A stretch of DNA of 64,000 nucleotides, taken from the NCBI GenBank assembly GCA_963663005.2, contig CAXXHH010000023.1, positions 1 to 64,000 on the forward strand. Direction: 5' to 3'. Position 1 is the first letter of the stretch; each line of letters starts with the position of its first letter. Both the position numbers and the translations under genes were made by a program. The notes below the pieces were generated by a model. That model was not told the origin of the DNA, ran no database searches, and was given only the letters and a program-made list of their open reading frames with translations. The DNA comes from CAINVV01 sp963663005 (lineage in GTDB: Bacteria; Bacteroidota; Bacteroidia; Bacteroidales; Prolixibacteraceae). Below, piece after piece: positions 1 through 10,219 of this stretch.

Positions 1-3000
1 ATGGAGGTTCACTAACCGGAACAAGCAGTAGTATATCGACTGTGGCCGGAACCCCCACAAAGTATTTGGTTACTTCCAGCAGCTATAGTACTGTTGCAGG
101 AAACAACGTTACAATAACAGCTCAGCTTTTAGATGTAAACAATAATTCCGTCCCCACATCTGGACTTACTGTTACCTGGAGCAAAAGCAATTTATTTGGT
201 GGCTTTTCATCTTCAACGAGTACGACTAGTAGCGGAGTTGCAACGGTTACTTTCACCACGCATACTGCCGCCGGAACCAGTACAACAATCACTGCTACAG
301 ACGGAGGATTACGGGCAGGAACAAGTGGCAGCATATTAACTACCACTGGAACCGCAACGCAAATCGCAATCTACTCAGGCAATAATCAGAGCGCAACTGT
401 TGGTACTGCTGTCAGCACTGCTCCAAGTGTTATTGTGAAAGATGCAAATAATAATCCAAAAGACGGAGTAGTCGTCACCTTCGCTGTGACCTCCGGAGGT
501 GGTTCTCCGAGCAGCACAACGGCGACAAGTAATGCAAGCGGTATCGCAACAATTGGCTGGACATTAGGCACAACATCCGGGGCCAATACGATGACCGCTA
601 CTAGTGGAACGCTAACCGGGTCACCACTGACATTTACTGCAACTGGTACCCCTGGTGCGGCCAATGCAACTCAGTCTACTCTCTCACCAACTTCTGCAAG
701 TATGACCGGAGACGGCTCCGGTACTCAGATATTGACCGTTCAGGCTAAAGACGCTTACGGCAACAACCTGTCGACGGGCGGATCCACGGTAGTGATAACA
801 AAATCTGGATCCGGAACAGGTTCAATAGGTTCTGTAACCGATAATAACAACGGAACCTATTCTGCAACCGTAACAGCTGCCTCATCTACCGGGAGTAACG
901 TATTTGTAGCGACCCTTGGCGGGGCGGAGGTACGGAGCGGCACCGGATCACAAACACAGGCAACCGTGACCTATACCGCCGGTATTACTGTTTGTAAATC
1001 CGATGCAGCATCGATTTTGTCTGTCACGCCAAATCCAAGCAATACATCCTATTCCTGGACGCTACCTACTGGCGCAGTTGTAAATGGCAGCGCCACAGGA
1101 GCATCTATTTCCATCGATTGGCGCGGAGTATCAACCGGATCGAAAACAGTAAGCGTAATTGGCGTAAATTCCAGTTGCGGGAATAGTGATCCCTCCAGCA
1201 TGACGGTAGTGGTTCAGGCCCCAACGGCTTCGGCAAGCGCTGATGCGGTTTGCGCAGGGAGCAACCTGTATCTGCATGCCAGCGGCGGACAAACGTATTC
1301 ATGGACCGGACCAAACGGCTTTACTGCTACTGGCGCCGATCCGATAGTTTATAATACGACAGAACAGAACGTTGATCTAACGTATAAAGCAAGTGGCACT
1401 TACACCGTAACCGTTACCGACGGAAGTGGATGTTCTGCTACAGCAACCGTGGTTGTTACGGTAAAAACACCGCCAACCGTTGCGCTGAATACAGTAACAT
1501 CGGCCTCATGCGGCGTCTCGAACGGACAAATCGACATTAACGTATCAGGAGGCTCTTCGTATACGTATCTGTGGAATGACATTGCTGCTTCTACTTCTCA
1601 GGATATTACAGGCCTTCCTTCCGGCAACTATACCGTTGCGGTTACAGCTTCAGAAGGATGTACCACTACAAAATCATTCCAGGTAACAAACGGTGCAAGT
1701 GGTCCGGCAACCACCCTTAATACTGCATCAAATGTTTCGTGTTATGGTTCCAATACTGGTTCAATCACCATCAATGATCCTACCGGAGGAACCGCTCCCT
1801 ATACTTATTTATGGTCTAACGGCGCCACTACTCAAAATATCAGTTCATTGCCTGCAGGCACCTATGATGTCATAATAACGGATGCCAACAGTTGCAAGGG
1901 TGCTTTTTCTCAAACGATTACGGGCCCCAGCGCACCACTTCAGGCCACTGTCAGTTCTGCCAACGTCAAATGTAAAAATGCTGCAGATGGCGCCATTACA
2001 ATCAGTAACCCAAGAGGCGGTTACGGTACATATGAGTATAGTATTAATGGGGGAGGTAGCTGGCAAACTTCAGGTAGCTACACTGGCTTAGCACCCGCCA
2101 CGTACAATGTGCAAATACGGGACAAGGCGAATCCAGGTTGTGTCGCTGTTCTGATCAATGCACTTGATATTACCCAACCTTCTGCAGTGCTTGCAGCGAC
2201 ACCGACGATAACCGATGTCTCTTGCTATGGCAGCAGCAATGGACAAGTCACCTTAGCAGTCACAGGCGGTACTTCACCATACACCTACGCCTGGACCGGC
2301 ACGAGCTTTAGTGCAAACACAAAAGATATTTCAAGCCGGACATCCGGTACATATAATGTAACTATTACAGATTCAAAAAATTGTACTTTTTCACTCACGA
2401 GTGGAACAGCGGTCGTTATTGCACAGCCAGCCGCCTTAAATGCGGACGTTGCCAGTACAAATATTACGTGCAATAGCGCTAATGATGGTTCAATTACATT
2501 AAGCAATTCTGTCGGAGGTTTTACGGGGGCAACCTACCAATATCAGGTTAATTCCGGTAACTGGCAGTCGGGTACCAGCTTCACAGGACTAGCGCCGGAT
2601 ACCTATACCGTAAAAATCCGTGACGCTGCAAATACGTCATGTTTGGTTTCGCTAACTAGTCAGACGATAACTGAAAAACCAGTATTATCTGCAACAGTTG
2701 CAAAAACAGATATTACCTGCAATGGTTCAAATAATGGGAAAATTACGATCACTTCTCCGTCAGGAGGGTATGGGACGTATCAATACAGACTGAATACAGG
2801 CGACTGGATTGATGGATCGCCAGGTTATGAATTTACCGGACTGACTGCTGGTACATATAGTGTTCAGGTTCGGGATAAGGCTTATCCTTCTTGTTCAAAA
2901 GTGCTTGGAGATCAAACTATTGTGAATCCCGTGGCTGTATCCGTTACGGGGGTGGTTACAAATATCTTATGTAATGGATCATCGTCCGGTGAAATAAATA

Positions 3001-6000
3001 TTACAGCCAGTGGCGGAACCGGAACAAAAATCTATGATTGGGCAGATATTTCAGGAACCAATGATAGTGAAGATCGTACTGCACTGGCTCCCGGAGGTTA
3101 TACGGTAACCGTTAAGGATGCCAACAACTGTTCTGCATCGGCCAGCTACACAATTACGCAGGCTCCTGCGATAGTGCTTTCCGCTGCAAAGACGGATATC
3201 ACTTGCAACGCAAATAATGACGGAAGTATCAATCTTTCAGTCAGTGGGGGAGTAGCTCCGTATGTTTATACCTGGACAAAAACAGACGATGGCATATTTG
3301 GTGCCTCTACCGAAGATTTATCCGGACTATCGGATGGAACCTATAACGTAACCGTTGAGGATGCCAATCATTGTACCAAAACGACCTCCGCAACGATAAC
3401 CAGACCAACTGCTATCACCCGGTCTGCGGTTGCCACCGATGTGACCTGTAATGATGGCAACAATGGTAGCGTAAATCTGACTGTCAGCGGTGGAACTCCA
3501 GGCTCAGGCTACACATTCCTGTGGTCTAATGCGGCTACAAGTCAAAATATCAGTACCCTGAAAGCTGGCAGTTACAATGTTACAATCACCGACAGCAAAG
3601 GATGTACTGCAACCACAAGCGCAACCGTTGGTCAGGCAACGGCCATTACGGTCAGTTCAACGATCACCGACGTCAAATGCAACGGCGAAAATTCCGGTGC
3701 AATTGGACTTGGTGTAACCGGCGGAACTGGCTCCTACAGTTTTGCATGGTCAGGGCCTTCAGGCTACACAGCAACGGCTAAAGATCTGAGCAATCGCCCA
3801 ACGGGCAGCTATTCTGTCATCGTGAGCGATGCCGGAGTTTCCGGATGTTCCGTTTCAAAAACCTTCACGATAGGTACGGCACCCGAATTGAGAGTAAGTG
3901 TCACGGCTACAGACAGAACATGTCTCACGGCAAACGGATCAGTAACAGCTTCCGTTTCCGGTGGTACTGCTCCTTATTCATATGAATGGGCACCGTCGAA
4001 AAGTTTCTTCACGGTTCAGACTACCAGCAGCCTGTCCGGACTTCAGGTAGATAATTATGCTGTTGCAGTTACCGATGCAAATGGTTGCAGCGCAGGTGCT
4101 AACGCGAATGTAAATTCGCCCGCGTGCGATCCGCCGGTTGTAACCAATGACGCTTTCACTACGGCGTTTAACGAGCAGATTGTCAATAGAAGTGTCAGTA
4201 CAAATGATTCGGATCCCAATTTTGATAAATCATTGCTTCAATTTACATTACTGAGCATTCCGTCTGTAACGGAAGGTACAATAAACTGGAACTCCAGTAA
4301 CAACGGAACCTTTACATTCACGCCGTATCCGGGATACTCGGGGACAATCATTTTGAACTACCGTGTAACTAATCCAAACGGACTATATGCGGATGGTACG
4401 CTAACCATTACAGTTGCTGATCTTCCAACTTCAGCGACTAACTCATCGAAAATAATGTGTATTAGCGAAGTCTCGACAGTACTTTCAGGAAACACTCCGG
4501 TGGTTGGAACCGGGTCGTGGACAGTAATAAGCGGTCCGAGTACACTGAATAGCCAATTTAGCAGTCTGTCTAATCCAACGGCAACATTTACTCCAGCCGG
4601 CGGGGTCGGTAACTATTTGATCCGTTGGACGATCAGCAATAATCCATCTCCATCTTCTGTGGCAGATGCAACCGTTACCGTGAATAGTCTGCCCACTACC
4701 GCGACAAACGAGTCAACTCAAACTATGTGTGCAGACGGAGCGGCAACCTTATCAGGAAATTCTCCGACTTCAGGCATTGGTGAATGGTCGGTAGTAAGCG
4801 GTCCGAGCACTTCGGTTACTCAATTCAGCGATAAATATGATCCTCTTGGAACATTTACGCCTTCCGGTGGAACTGGAAGTTATCTGATCCGATGGACAAT
4901 TACCACTCCTTGTACCTTTTCAAAGGCTGATGCAACAATCACGGTAGTTGCCCTGCCTCAATCACCGGGTATTGGTACAATTACCCAGCCTGGCTGTGCA
5001 GTACCAACTGGCGCTGTCGTTCTTAATTCATTACCTTCCGGAAACTGGACGATAATTCCATCCGGAGGATCGAATGTGAACGGTACTGGTACGTCCTATA
5101 CTTTTAGCGGACTTACTGCCTCTACGACCCATACTTTCAGAGTGAAAGACAACCAGGGTTGTACTTCAACGGCTTCTACAGATGTCGTAATGAATGCCGC
5201 ACTTTCCGCACCTGACGCTCCGACAGGAAGCACTTACCAGGCATACTGCAATACAACAGATCCAAAGGTTTCTGACATCGTGGTAACAGGTACCGATGTG
5301 AAATGGTACAGTGCAGCGTCGGGTGGAACGGCTCTTGATAATACTACACCTTTGGTGAATGGCACCAGATATTATGCAAATCAGACGGTTTCGGGTTGTG
5401 AATCATCATCCAGATTATTTGTCGATATAGTGGTTAATGCTTCCTGCAATGCTCCCAAACTGGCAGATTATACGATGAGTCTGGCTGAAAATACAGCCAA
5501 TGGAACAAATGTTTATGATGTTAACGATGTCATTACGGGTATCGACAAGGATAACGGAGCTCATGCGCTGACTTATACCTTGCTGGACGGCAATACATTG
5601 GGCGCTTTCGAACTTAATACAACTACCGGAGCCATTACTGTAAAGGATGGAACCAAGCTAAACTATGAGCAGACGACTTCATTTGTTCTGAAGGTCAGTG
5701 CCTCCAATGGATTGTATAGTGACGTCGCATATATCACCATTAACCTTTCCGATGTCAATGACAGGCCTGTTGTCAGTGATTTGAGCAAAACTATCAACGA
5801 GGACTTCACATGTACCTTTACTGCATCCGACTTCACGAGTAAGTTTGCCGATGAAGACGTTTTACTGGCTCATACGCTAAGTAAGATCAAAATTACATCT
5901 CTTCCTGCCAACGGTACTCTCAAGGTCAATGGAAATGCCGTTGCGTTGAACGCCGAAATTGCAGCAGCCGACCTGCCGAATTTAACATTCGTCCCGAACG

Positions 6001-9000
6001 CTAACTGGAATGGAAGCACAAGCTTTGATTGGAACGGCAGTGACGGATCATTGTATGCAACAAGTGATGCGACTGTAAATATTACAGCAAATCCAGTGAA
6101 CGATGCACCTTCCTTTACAAAAGGTGGTGATCAGACGATTTGTGGCAGCTCCGGCGCTCAAACGGTGAACAACTGGGTCAGTGCTATGAGTAAAGGGCCA
6201 TCGGATGAATCATCCCAGACCCTGGCATTTACGGTTACCAACAATAATAGCAGCCTGTTCAGCGTTCAGCCTTCTATTGATGCGACCGGCAAGCTAACCT
6301 ATACACCGGCTAATTACATGAGTGGAACTGCCATCGTATCGGTTGTGCTCGAAGATAATGGCGGTACGGCAAATGGCGGAGAGGATACCTCCCCGACCCA
6401 GACATTCACCATAAAGGTCAATGACCTGCCAAATCCGACATTCACCATACAGGCTGGATCCAATGTATGTCTTGGATCGGAGAGCACATTCGCCACACAA
6501 TCAGGGCAATCGACTTACTTGTGGAGTGTCACGACCGGCACATTAAATACAGACTATTCAATTTCGGCTGGAAGCATGGGAAGCACAAGCAATAGTGTTA
6601 CCCTGAAATGGCTAACAGCCGGCAGCCGCACCGTGACTCTCAATTATACAGATACGAATGGCTGTACAGCTGCTGGAGCAACCAGCAGTACTGCTACTAC
6701 CGTGAATGAACCACCTGTTATCACGGGTACGCTTACGGTTCATGCAGGTTCGACAGTTCAATTAACAGGCTCTGGCACGGAAGCGTCCTCAGTGCCATGG
6801 AGTTCTGCTACAACCAGTGTTGCCACAGTAGACAATACTGGTCTGATTACGGGTGTTACCGTTGGAACGAGTTACATTACCTATACCAACAATTTAGGTT
6901 GCAGCACAACCGTAACTGTTACTGTTTCGGCAAACATCGATCCTTCCACTGATACTGGTTTTGTGGCTGCAACTGGCGGCACCGCATTCAGCAATGTAAC
7001 GATTAACGATAGCGTAAATGGTGCACTTGCAACCCTGGGTTCCGGCGGAAACGCAACCGTGACTGAAAGCGGAACCTGGCCTTCGGGAATCACTATGGAT
7101 ACTACTTCAGGTGCTATTCTGGTTGCATCAGGGACAACGCCGGGTGTGTACAACGTTTCCTATCAACTATGCGATAGGTTGTCGCCCGTCAACTGTGCAA
7201 CGGTCACCGACGTAATCAACGTAACGGCAGTTATCGACCCAAATACAGAGAACGCCACCATTGCCGCGACTGGAGGAACAGCTTTTGCCAACATTGCATC
7301 CAATGACAATGTCAACGGTGTTGCAGCGACTTTAGGCAGTGGAGGAAACGCGACTATCGCCAAGTTCGACTCATGGCCGACGGGTATTACCCTGGATAGT
7401 TCCACAGGAGCTGTTGCGGTTGCCAGCGGCATGGCACTCGGCACATATAACATCACGTACCAACTTTGTGATAAGTTGCTACCCATTCCGAACTGCGCTA
7501 CCAAGACGGATCACATCACCGTAAGTTCTGTAATTAATCCGGTTACTGATTCCGGAACAATCCCGGATACTGGTGGAACAGCCGTCAGCTCGGTAGTATC
7601 GAATGATCTTATTAATGGCGTTGCGGCTACCCTGGGAGTCGGTGGAAATGCCACCATCGCCACAAGCGATATCTGGCCGACAGGCATCACATTGGATCCG
7701 GCTACTGGCGCTGTTTCCGTGGCTAGCGGTACAACTCCTGGCACGTATACAATTTCCTACCAGCTTTGCGACAGGATGTCTCCAGCCAATTGCAGTATAG
7801 GAACAGTGACAATTACAGTTACAGTTTCCAACACGGCGCCGGTTATCACATCAAACGGTGGAGGTGCCACGGCTGTAATCAGCGTACCTGAAGGTAGTAC
7901 ATCAGTTACCACGGTAACAGCAACAGATTCCGATAAACCCGCGCAGACACTGACTTATACCATTACTGGCGGAGCCGATGCAGCTAAGTTCACTATCAAT
8001 CCTGCAACTGGTGTGCTGACATTCGTAAAGGTACCCGATTTTGAATCTCCGACGGATGCGGGTTCAAATAATGTCTACAATTTGGTAGTTACCGTAACCG
8101 ACAGTGGAGCAGGTAATTTAACTGATACGCAATCAATTGCTGTTAATGTGACCAATGTCAACGAATCACCGGTTGCATCTGCATCTCCCGTAACCACACC
8201 GGAAGATACGCCAGTAAATGGACGTATTGATGCGACCGATATTGATGGTGATCTACTGTCTTTCGCTGTCACCGCAGCTCCGTTGCATGGCTCCGTTGTT
8301 GTGAATGCTGATGGCACATATACCTATACTCCGGCTCCGAATTACAATGGTACCGATAGTTTCGTGGTAAGGGTATGCGATAATGGTACTCCAGTGCTGT
8401 GCACAACAGTCACGGTTAATGTGACCATCACTCCGGTGAACGACTCGCCTGTACCGATTTCTCCACAAATTACAACTCCGGAGAATACTCCGGTAAGTGG
8501 AAAGGTTATTGTGACCGATCCGGAGGGCGATGCCCTGACATTCAGTAAAGCCGGCGATCCGGCTCATGGAACCGTAACGGTCAACGCAGATGGTACTTTC
8601 ACCTATGTTCCGGCTCTCGACTATTATGGTGCCGATAGCTTCCTGGTAAGAGTATGCGATAATGGAACCCCATCGATGTGCTCAACCGTCGCAGTAAATG
8701 TAACCGTTATAAAAGTGGATCAACCACCGAAGGCGAAACCGCTAAATGTAGCCACTGATCAGAATAAGGCTCTTCTGGGGTCGATACCGGCAACAGACCG
8801 CGAGGGAGATCCTATTTCATTTACAATGGAAAGCAATGTATCTCACGGTACTGTCTCTCTAAATGCCGACGGATCATTTGTTTATACACCGGCAAAAGAT
8901 TATGTCGGAACCGATAGCTTCACGGTGAAAATTTGCGACTGGGGCTCCACAACACGATGCTCGTCCGCTACGGTGAACATTACTGTCAATAAGGTTAATC

Positions 9001-10214
9001 ACGCGCCGGAGGCCATCGCACTTCCTGTCACTACGACACCGAAAACTCCGGTGAATGGAACTATCACAGCGACAGATGTTGATGGTGATGCACTCACATT
9101 CAGCAAGGCAAGCGATCCTGCGCATGGTACCGTCGTTGTTAACGCCAATGGAACCTACACTTACACACCGTCGGATAGCTATTCCGGACCGGATAGTTTC
9201 AGCGTTGAAGTGAGCGATGGGAAGGGTGGCAAGACTACTGTTGTAATAAATATCACAGTTACAGCGCCTTCTGTTAATCATGCACCGGAGGTGAGCGATA
9301 TTGCCAAGTCGGTGACCGATAAGTCGCTTGTCACTTTTGTGGCAACCGATTTTGCCGATAAGTTCAAAGATGTAGATAACAACAGTCTGGTAAAAATTAA
9401 AATTGTTACTCTTCCGGCCAACGGAACCCTGAAATTGAATGGGGTAGCTGTCGCTGTTAACCAGGAGATCGCACTGGCTGATCTGTCCAAGCTGACGTTC
9501 GAAGCGAATGCCAATTGGAGTGGCACAACCAGTTTCAGCTATAATGGAAGTGACGGTAGTTTGTATGCTGTTGCTGATGCCAGGGTAACTATTTCTGTTA
9601 CGTTGAATCCTCCGCCGGTCATTTCCGACTTAACAAAGTCGATAGATCAGAACCAGACGTTGCAATTTTTATCCACGGACTTTACTTCGAAATATTCCGA
9701 TTCAAAGAGTAATAATCTGGTCTATCTCCGCATCGAATCGTTGCCTTTGCACGGTGAACTTCGAATTTCCGGGAATCTGATTACAGCCGGGACAGTTATT
9801 CCGCAATCCCAGTTGAGTAAATTGACCTATACTCCGGCGAAGGATTACACAGGCGATGATTATTTCCGATGGATCGCTTCTGATGGAACGTCGCAAAGCG
9901 CGGGATATGCTTCAGTCCTCCTGACGATCAATCCAATAGTGCTTTTCATACCGGAAGGTTTCTCACCGAACGGGGATGGAGTTAACGACTATTTCGTCAT
10001 CAAAGGTGCAGAAAGATACATCCTTACGTTGCGCGTCTTCAATCGATGGGGAAATAAGGTATATGAAAATAGCCACTATCAGAACGACTGGGATGGTGTA
10101 TCTAATGTAGGAATGCTGATTTCTAATCAGTTGCCAGGAGGTACATACTTCTTTACGATTAATTTCAATAATGGGGAACAGGAAAAAATCGGTTACCTAA
10201 CAATTAACAGATAA
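1..10214 (+). CDS. Giant modular surface adhesin with T9SS-type C-terminus (5' end outside window)
   Basis: The reading frame is open from base 3, so the start and any signal peptide lie upstream; the first GTG in frame (42) is only an internal valine. The visible part is about 3,400 residues built from extracellular modules. In order these are: Ig-like/Big_1-type domains (to about nt 960), PKD/Ig-like segments, about 11 SprB-type repeats (nt 1467-4127), further Ig/cadherin-like domains, three ~100-residue repeats (nt 6936-7829), a cadherin-like domain, four 93-residue VCBS/Big_9-like repeats (nt 8163-9281), and two more related domains. The last ~85 residues (from about nt 9950) match the gliding-motility-associated T9SS C-terminal domain: a FSPNGDGVND-type motif, then FNRWGNKVYE and a GTYFF strand. 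The family (SprB-like) is exported by T9SS to the cell surface for adhesion or gliding. The PorP/SprF gene begins 6 bp downstream, which supports this. The ligand is unknown. Confidence 0.9.
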   Translation, partial: GGSLTGTSSSISTVAGTPTKYLVTSSSYSTVAGNNVTITAQLLDVNNNSVPTSGLTVTWSKSNLFGGFSSSTSTTSSGVATVTFTTHTAAGTSTTITATDGGLRAGTSGSILTTTGTATQIAIYSGNNQSATVGTAVSTAPSVIVKDANNNPKDGVVVTFAVTSGGGSPSSTTATSNASGIATIGWTLGTTSGANTMTATSGTLTGSPLTFTATGTPGAANATQSTLSPTSASMTGDGSGTQILTVQAKDAYGNNLSTGGSTVVITKSGSGTGSIGSVTDNNNGTYSATVTAASSTGSNVFVATLGGAEVRSGTGSQTQATVTYTAGITVCKSDAASILSVTPNPSNTSYSWTLPTGAVVNGSATGASISIDWRGVSTGSKTVSVIGVNSSCGNSDPSSMTVVVQAPTASASADAVCAGSNLYLHASGGQTYSWTGPNGFTATGADPIVYNTTEQNVDLTYKASGTYTVTVTDGSGCSATATVVVTVKTPPTVALNTVTSASCGVSNGQIDINVSGGSSYTYLWNDIAASTSQDITGLPSGNYTVAVTASEGCTTTKSFQVTNGASGPATTLNTASNVSCYGSNTGSITINDPTGGTAPYTYLWSNGATTQNISSLPAGTYDVIITDANSCKGAFSQTITGPSAPLQATVSSANVKCKNAADGAITISNPRGGYGTYEYSINGGGSWQTSGSYTGLAPATYNVQIRDKANPGCVAVLINALDITQPSAVLAATPTITDVSCYGSSNGQVTLAVTGGTSPYTYAWTGTSFSANTKDISSRTSGTYNVTITDSKNCTFSLTSGTAVVIAQPAALNADVASTNITCNSANDGSITLSNSVGGFTGATYQYQVNSGNWQSGTSFTGLAPDTYTVKIRDAANTSCLVSLTSQTITEKPVLSATVAKTDITCNGSNNGKITITSPSGGYGTYQYRLNTGDWIDGSPGYEFTGLTAGTYSVQVRDKAYPSCSKVLGDQTIVNPVAVSVTGVVTNILCNGSSSGEINITASGGTGTKIYDWADISGTNDSEDRTALAPGGYTVTVKDANNCSASASYTITQAPAIVLSAAKTDITCNANNDGSINLSVSGGVAPYVYTWTKTDDGIFGASTEDLSGLSDGTYNVTVEDANHCTKTTSATITRPTAITRSAVATDVTCNDGNNGSVNLTVSGGTPGSGYTFLWSNAATSQNISTLKAGSYNVTITDSKGCTATTSATVGQATAITVSSTITDVKCNGENSGAIGLGVTGGTGSYSFAWSGPSGYTATAKDLSNRPTGSYSVIVSDAGVSGCSVSKTFTIGTAPELRVSVTATDRTCLTANGSVTASVSGGTAPYSYEWAPSKSFFTVQTTSSLSGLQVDNYAVAVTDANGCSAGANANVNSPACDPPVVTNDAFTTAFNEQIVNRSVSTNDSDPNFDKSLLQFTLLSIPSVTEGTINWNSSNNGTFTFTPYPGYSGTIILNYRVTNPNGLYADGTLTITVADLPTSATNSSKIMCISEVSTVLSGNTPVVGTGSWTVISGPSTLNSQFSSLSNPTATFTPAGGVGNYLIRWTISNNPSPSSVADATVTVNSLPTTATNESTQTMCADGAATLSGNSPTSGIGEWSVVSGPSTSVTQFSDKYDPLGTFTPSGGTGSYLIRWTITTPCTFSKADATITVVALPQSPGIGTITQPGCAVPTGAVVLNSLPSGNWTIIPSGGSNVNGTGTSYTFSGLTASTTHTFRVKDNQGCTSTASTDVVMNAALSAPDAPTGSTYQAYCNTTDPKVSDIVVTGTDVKWYSAASGGTALDNTTPLVNGTRYYANQTVSGCESSSRLFVDIVVNASCNAPKLADYTMSLAENTANGTNVYDVNDVITGIDKDNGAHALTYTLLDGNTLGAFELNTTTGAITVKDGTKLNYEQTTSFVLKVSASNGLYSDVAYITINLSDVNDRPVVSDLSKTINEDFTCTFTASDFTSKFADEDVLLAHTLSKIKITSLPANGTLKVNGNAVALNAEIAAADLPNLTFVPNANWNGSTSFDWNGSDGSLYATSDATVNITANPVNDAPSFTKGGDQTICGSSGAQTVNNWVSAMSKGPSDESSQTLAFTVTNNNSSLFSVQPSIDATGKLTYTPANYMSGTAIVSVVLEDNGGTANGGEDTSPTQTFTIKVNDLPNPTFTIQAGSNVCLGSESTFATQSGQSTYLWSVTTGTLNTDYSISAGSMGSTSNSVTLKWLTAGSRTVTLNYTDTNGCTAAGATSSTATTVNEPPVITGTLTVHAGSTVQLTGSGTEASSVPWSSATTSVATVDNTGLITGVTVGTSYITYTNNLGCSTTVTVTVSANIDPSTDTGFVAATGGTAFSNVTINDSVNGALATLGSGGNATVTESGTWPSGITMDTTSGAILVASGTTPGVYNVSYQLCDRLSPVNCATVTDVINVTAVIDPNTENATIAATGGTAFANIASNDNVNGVAATLGSGGNATIAKFDSWPTGITLDSSTGAVAVASGMALGTYNITYQLCDKLLPIPNCATKTDHITVSSVINPVTDSGTIPDTGGTAVSSVVSNDLINGVAATLGVGGNATIATSDIWPTGITLDPATGAVSVASGTTPGTYTISYQLCDRMSPANCSIGTVTITVTVSNTAPVITSNGGGATAVISVPEGSTSVTTVTATDSDKPAQTLTYTITGGADAAKFTINPATGVLTFVKVPDFESPTDAGSNNVYNLVVTVTDSGAGNLTDTQSIAVNVTNVNESPVASASPVTTPEDTPVNGRIDATDIDGDLLSFAVTAAPLHGSVVVNADGTYTYTPAPNYNGTDSFVVRVCDNGTPVLCTTVTVNVTITPVNDSPVPISPQITTPENTPVSGKVIVTDPEGDALTFSKAGDPAHGTVTVNADGTFTYVPALDYYGADSFLVRVCDNGTPSMCSTVAVNVTVIKVDQPPKAKPLNVATDQNKALLGSIPATDREGDPISFTMESNVSHGTVSLNADGSFVYTPAKDYVGTDSFTVKICDWGSTTRCSSATVNITVNKVNHAPEAIALPVTTTPKTPVNGTITATDVDGDALTFSKASDPAHGTVVVNANGTYTYTPSDSYSGPDSFSVEVSDGKGGKTTVVINITVTAPSVNHAPEVSDIAKSVTDKSLVTFVATDFADKFKDVDNNSLVKIKIVTLPANGTLKLNGVAVAVNQEIALADLSKLTFEANANWSGTTSFSYNGSDGSLYAVADARVTISVTLNPPPVISDLTKSIDQNQTLQFLSTDFTSKYSDSKSNNLVYLRIESLPLHGELRISGNLITAGTVIPQSQLSKLTYTPAKDYTGDDYFRWIASDGTSQSAGYASVLLTINPIVLFIPEGFSPNGDGVNDYFVIKGAERYILTLRVFNRWGNKVYENSHYQNDWDGVSNVGMLISNQLPGGTYFFTINFNNGEQEKIGYLTINR
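1467..4127 (+). repeat. SprB-type repeat array (about 11 units) inside the adhesin gene
   Basis: About 11 in-frame units of 75-85 residues. Each opens with a strand ending in a conserved Cys (as in TDITCN, TDVTCN, TDVKCN), followed by a NxGSI motif, SGGTxPYxYxW, a LxxGTYxVTITD strand and a second Cys (as in ANNCS or SKGCT). This is the SprB repeat pattern. The two Cys per unit suggest one disulphide per domain. The units are diverged in sequence rather than recent duplicates. Confidence 0.8.
6936..7829 (+). repeat. Three ~100-residue tandem repeats in the adhesin
   Basis: Three consecutive units begin at 6936, 7233 and 7533 (periods 297 and 300 bp). Each carries ATGGTA-like, NGVAATLGSGGNAT-like, WPTGITLD, TGAVxVASG and YQLCD motifs with a conserved Cys pair. 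They are much more alike than the SprB units, so they are probably a younger expansion. I do not recognise a named domain beyond a general Ig-like/Big fold. Confidence 0.75.
8163..9281 (+). repeat. Four VCBS/Big_9-like 93-residue repeats in the adhesin
   Basis: Four units of 93 residues (279 bp). Each has a TPExTPVxG motif, an acidic ATDxDGDxLxF loop that could bind calcium, HGTVxVNADGTYTYTP, a YxGxDSF strand and a VNVTV linker. This is the classic cadherin/VCBS stalk pattern of long bacterial adhesins. The units differ at many positions, so the array is not a recent copy. Confidence 0.8.
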
Positions 10215-10219
10215 TACCA

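Noticed and set aside
1467..4127. The repeated segments as a possible CRISPR array
   Set aside because: Repeats are about 240 bp, diverged and fully coding, so they are protein repeats.
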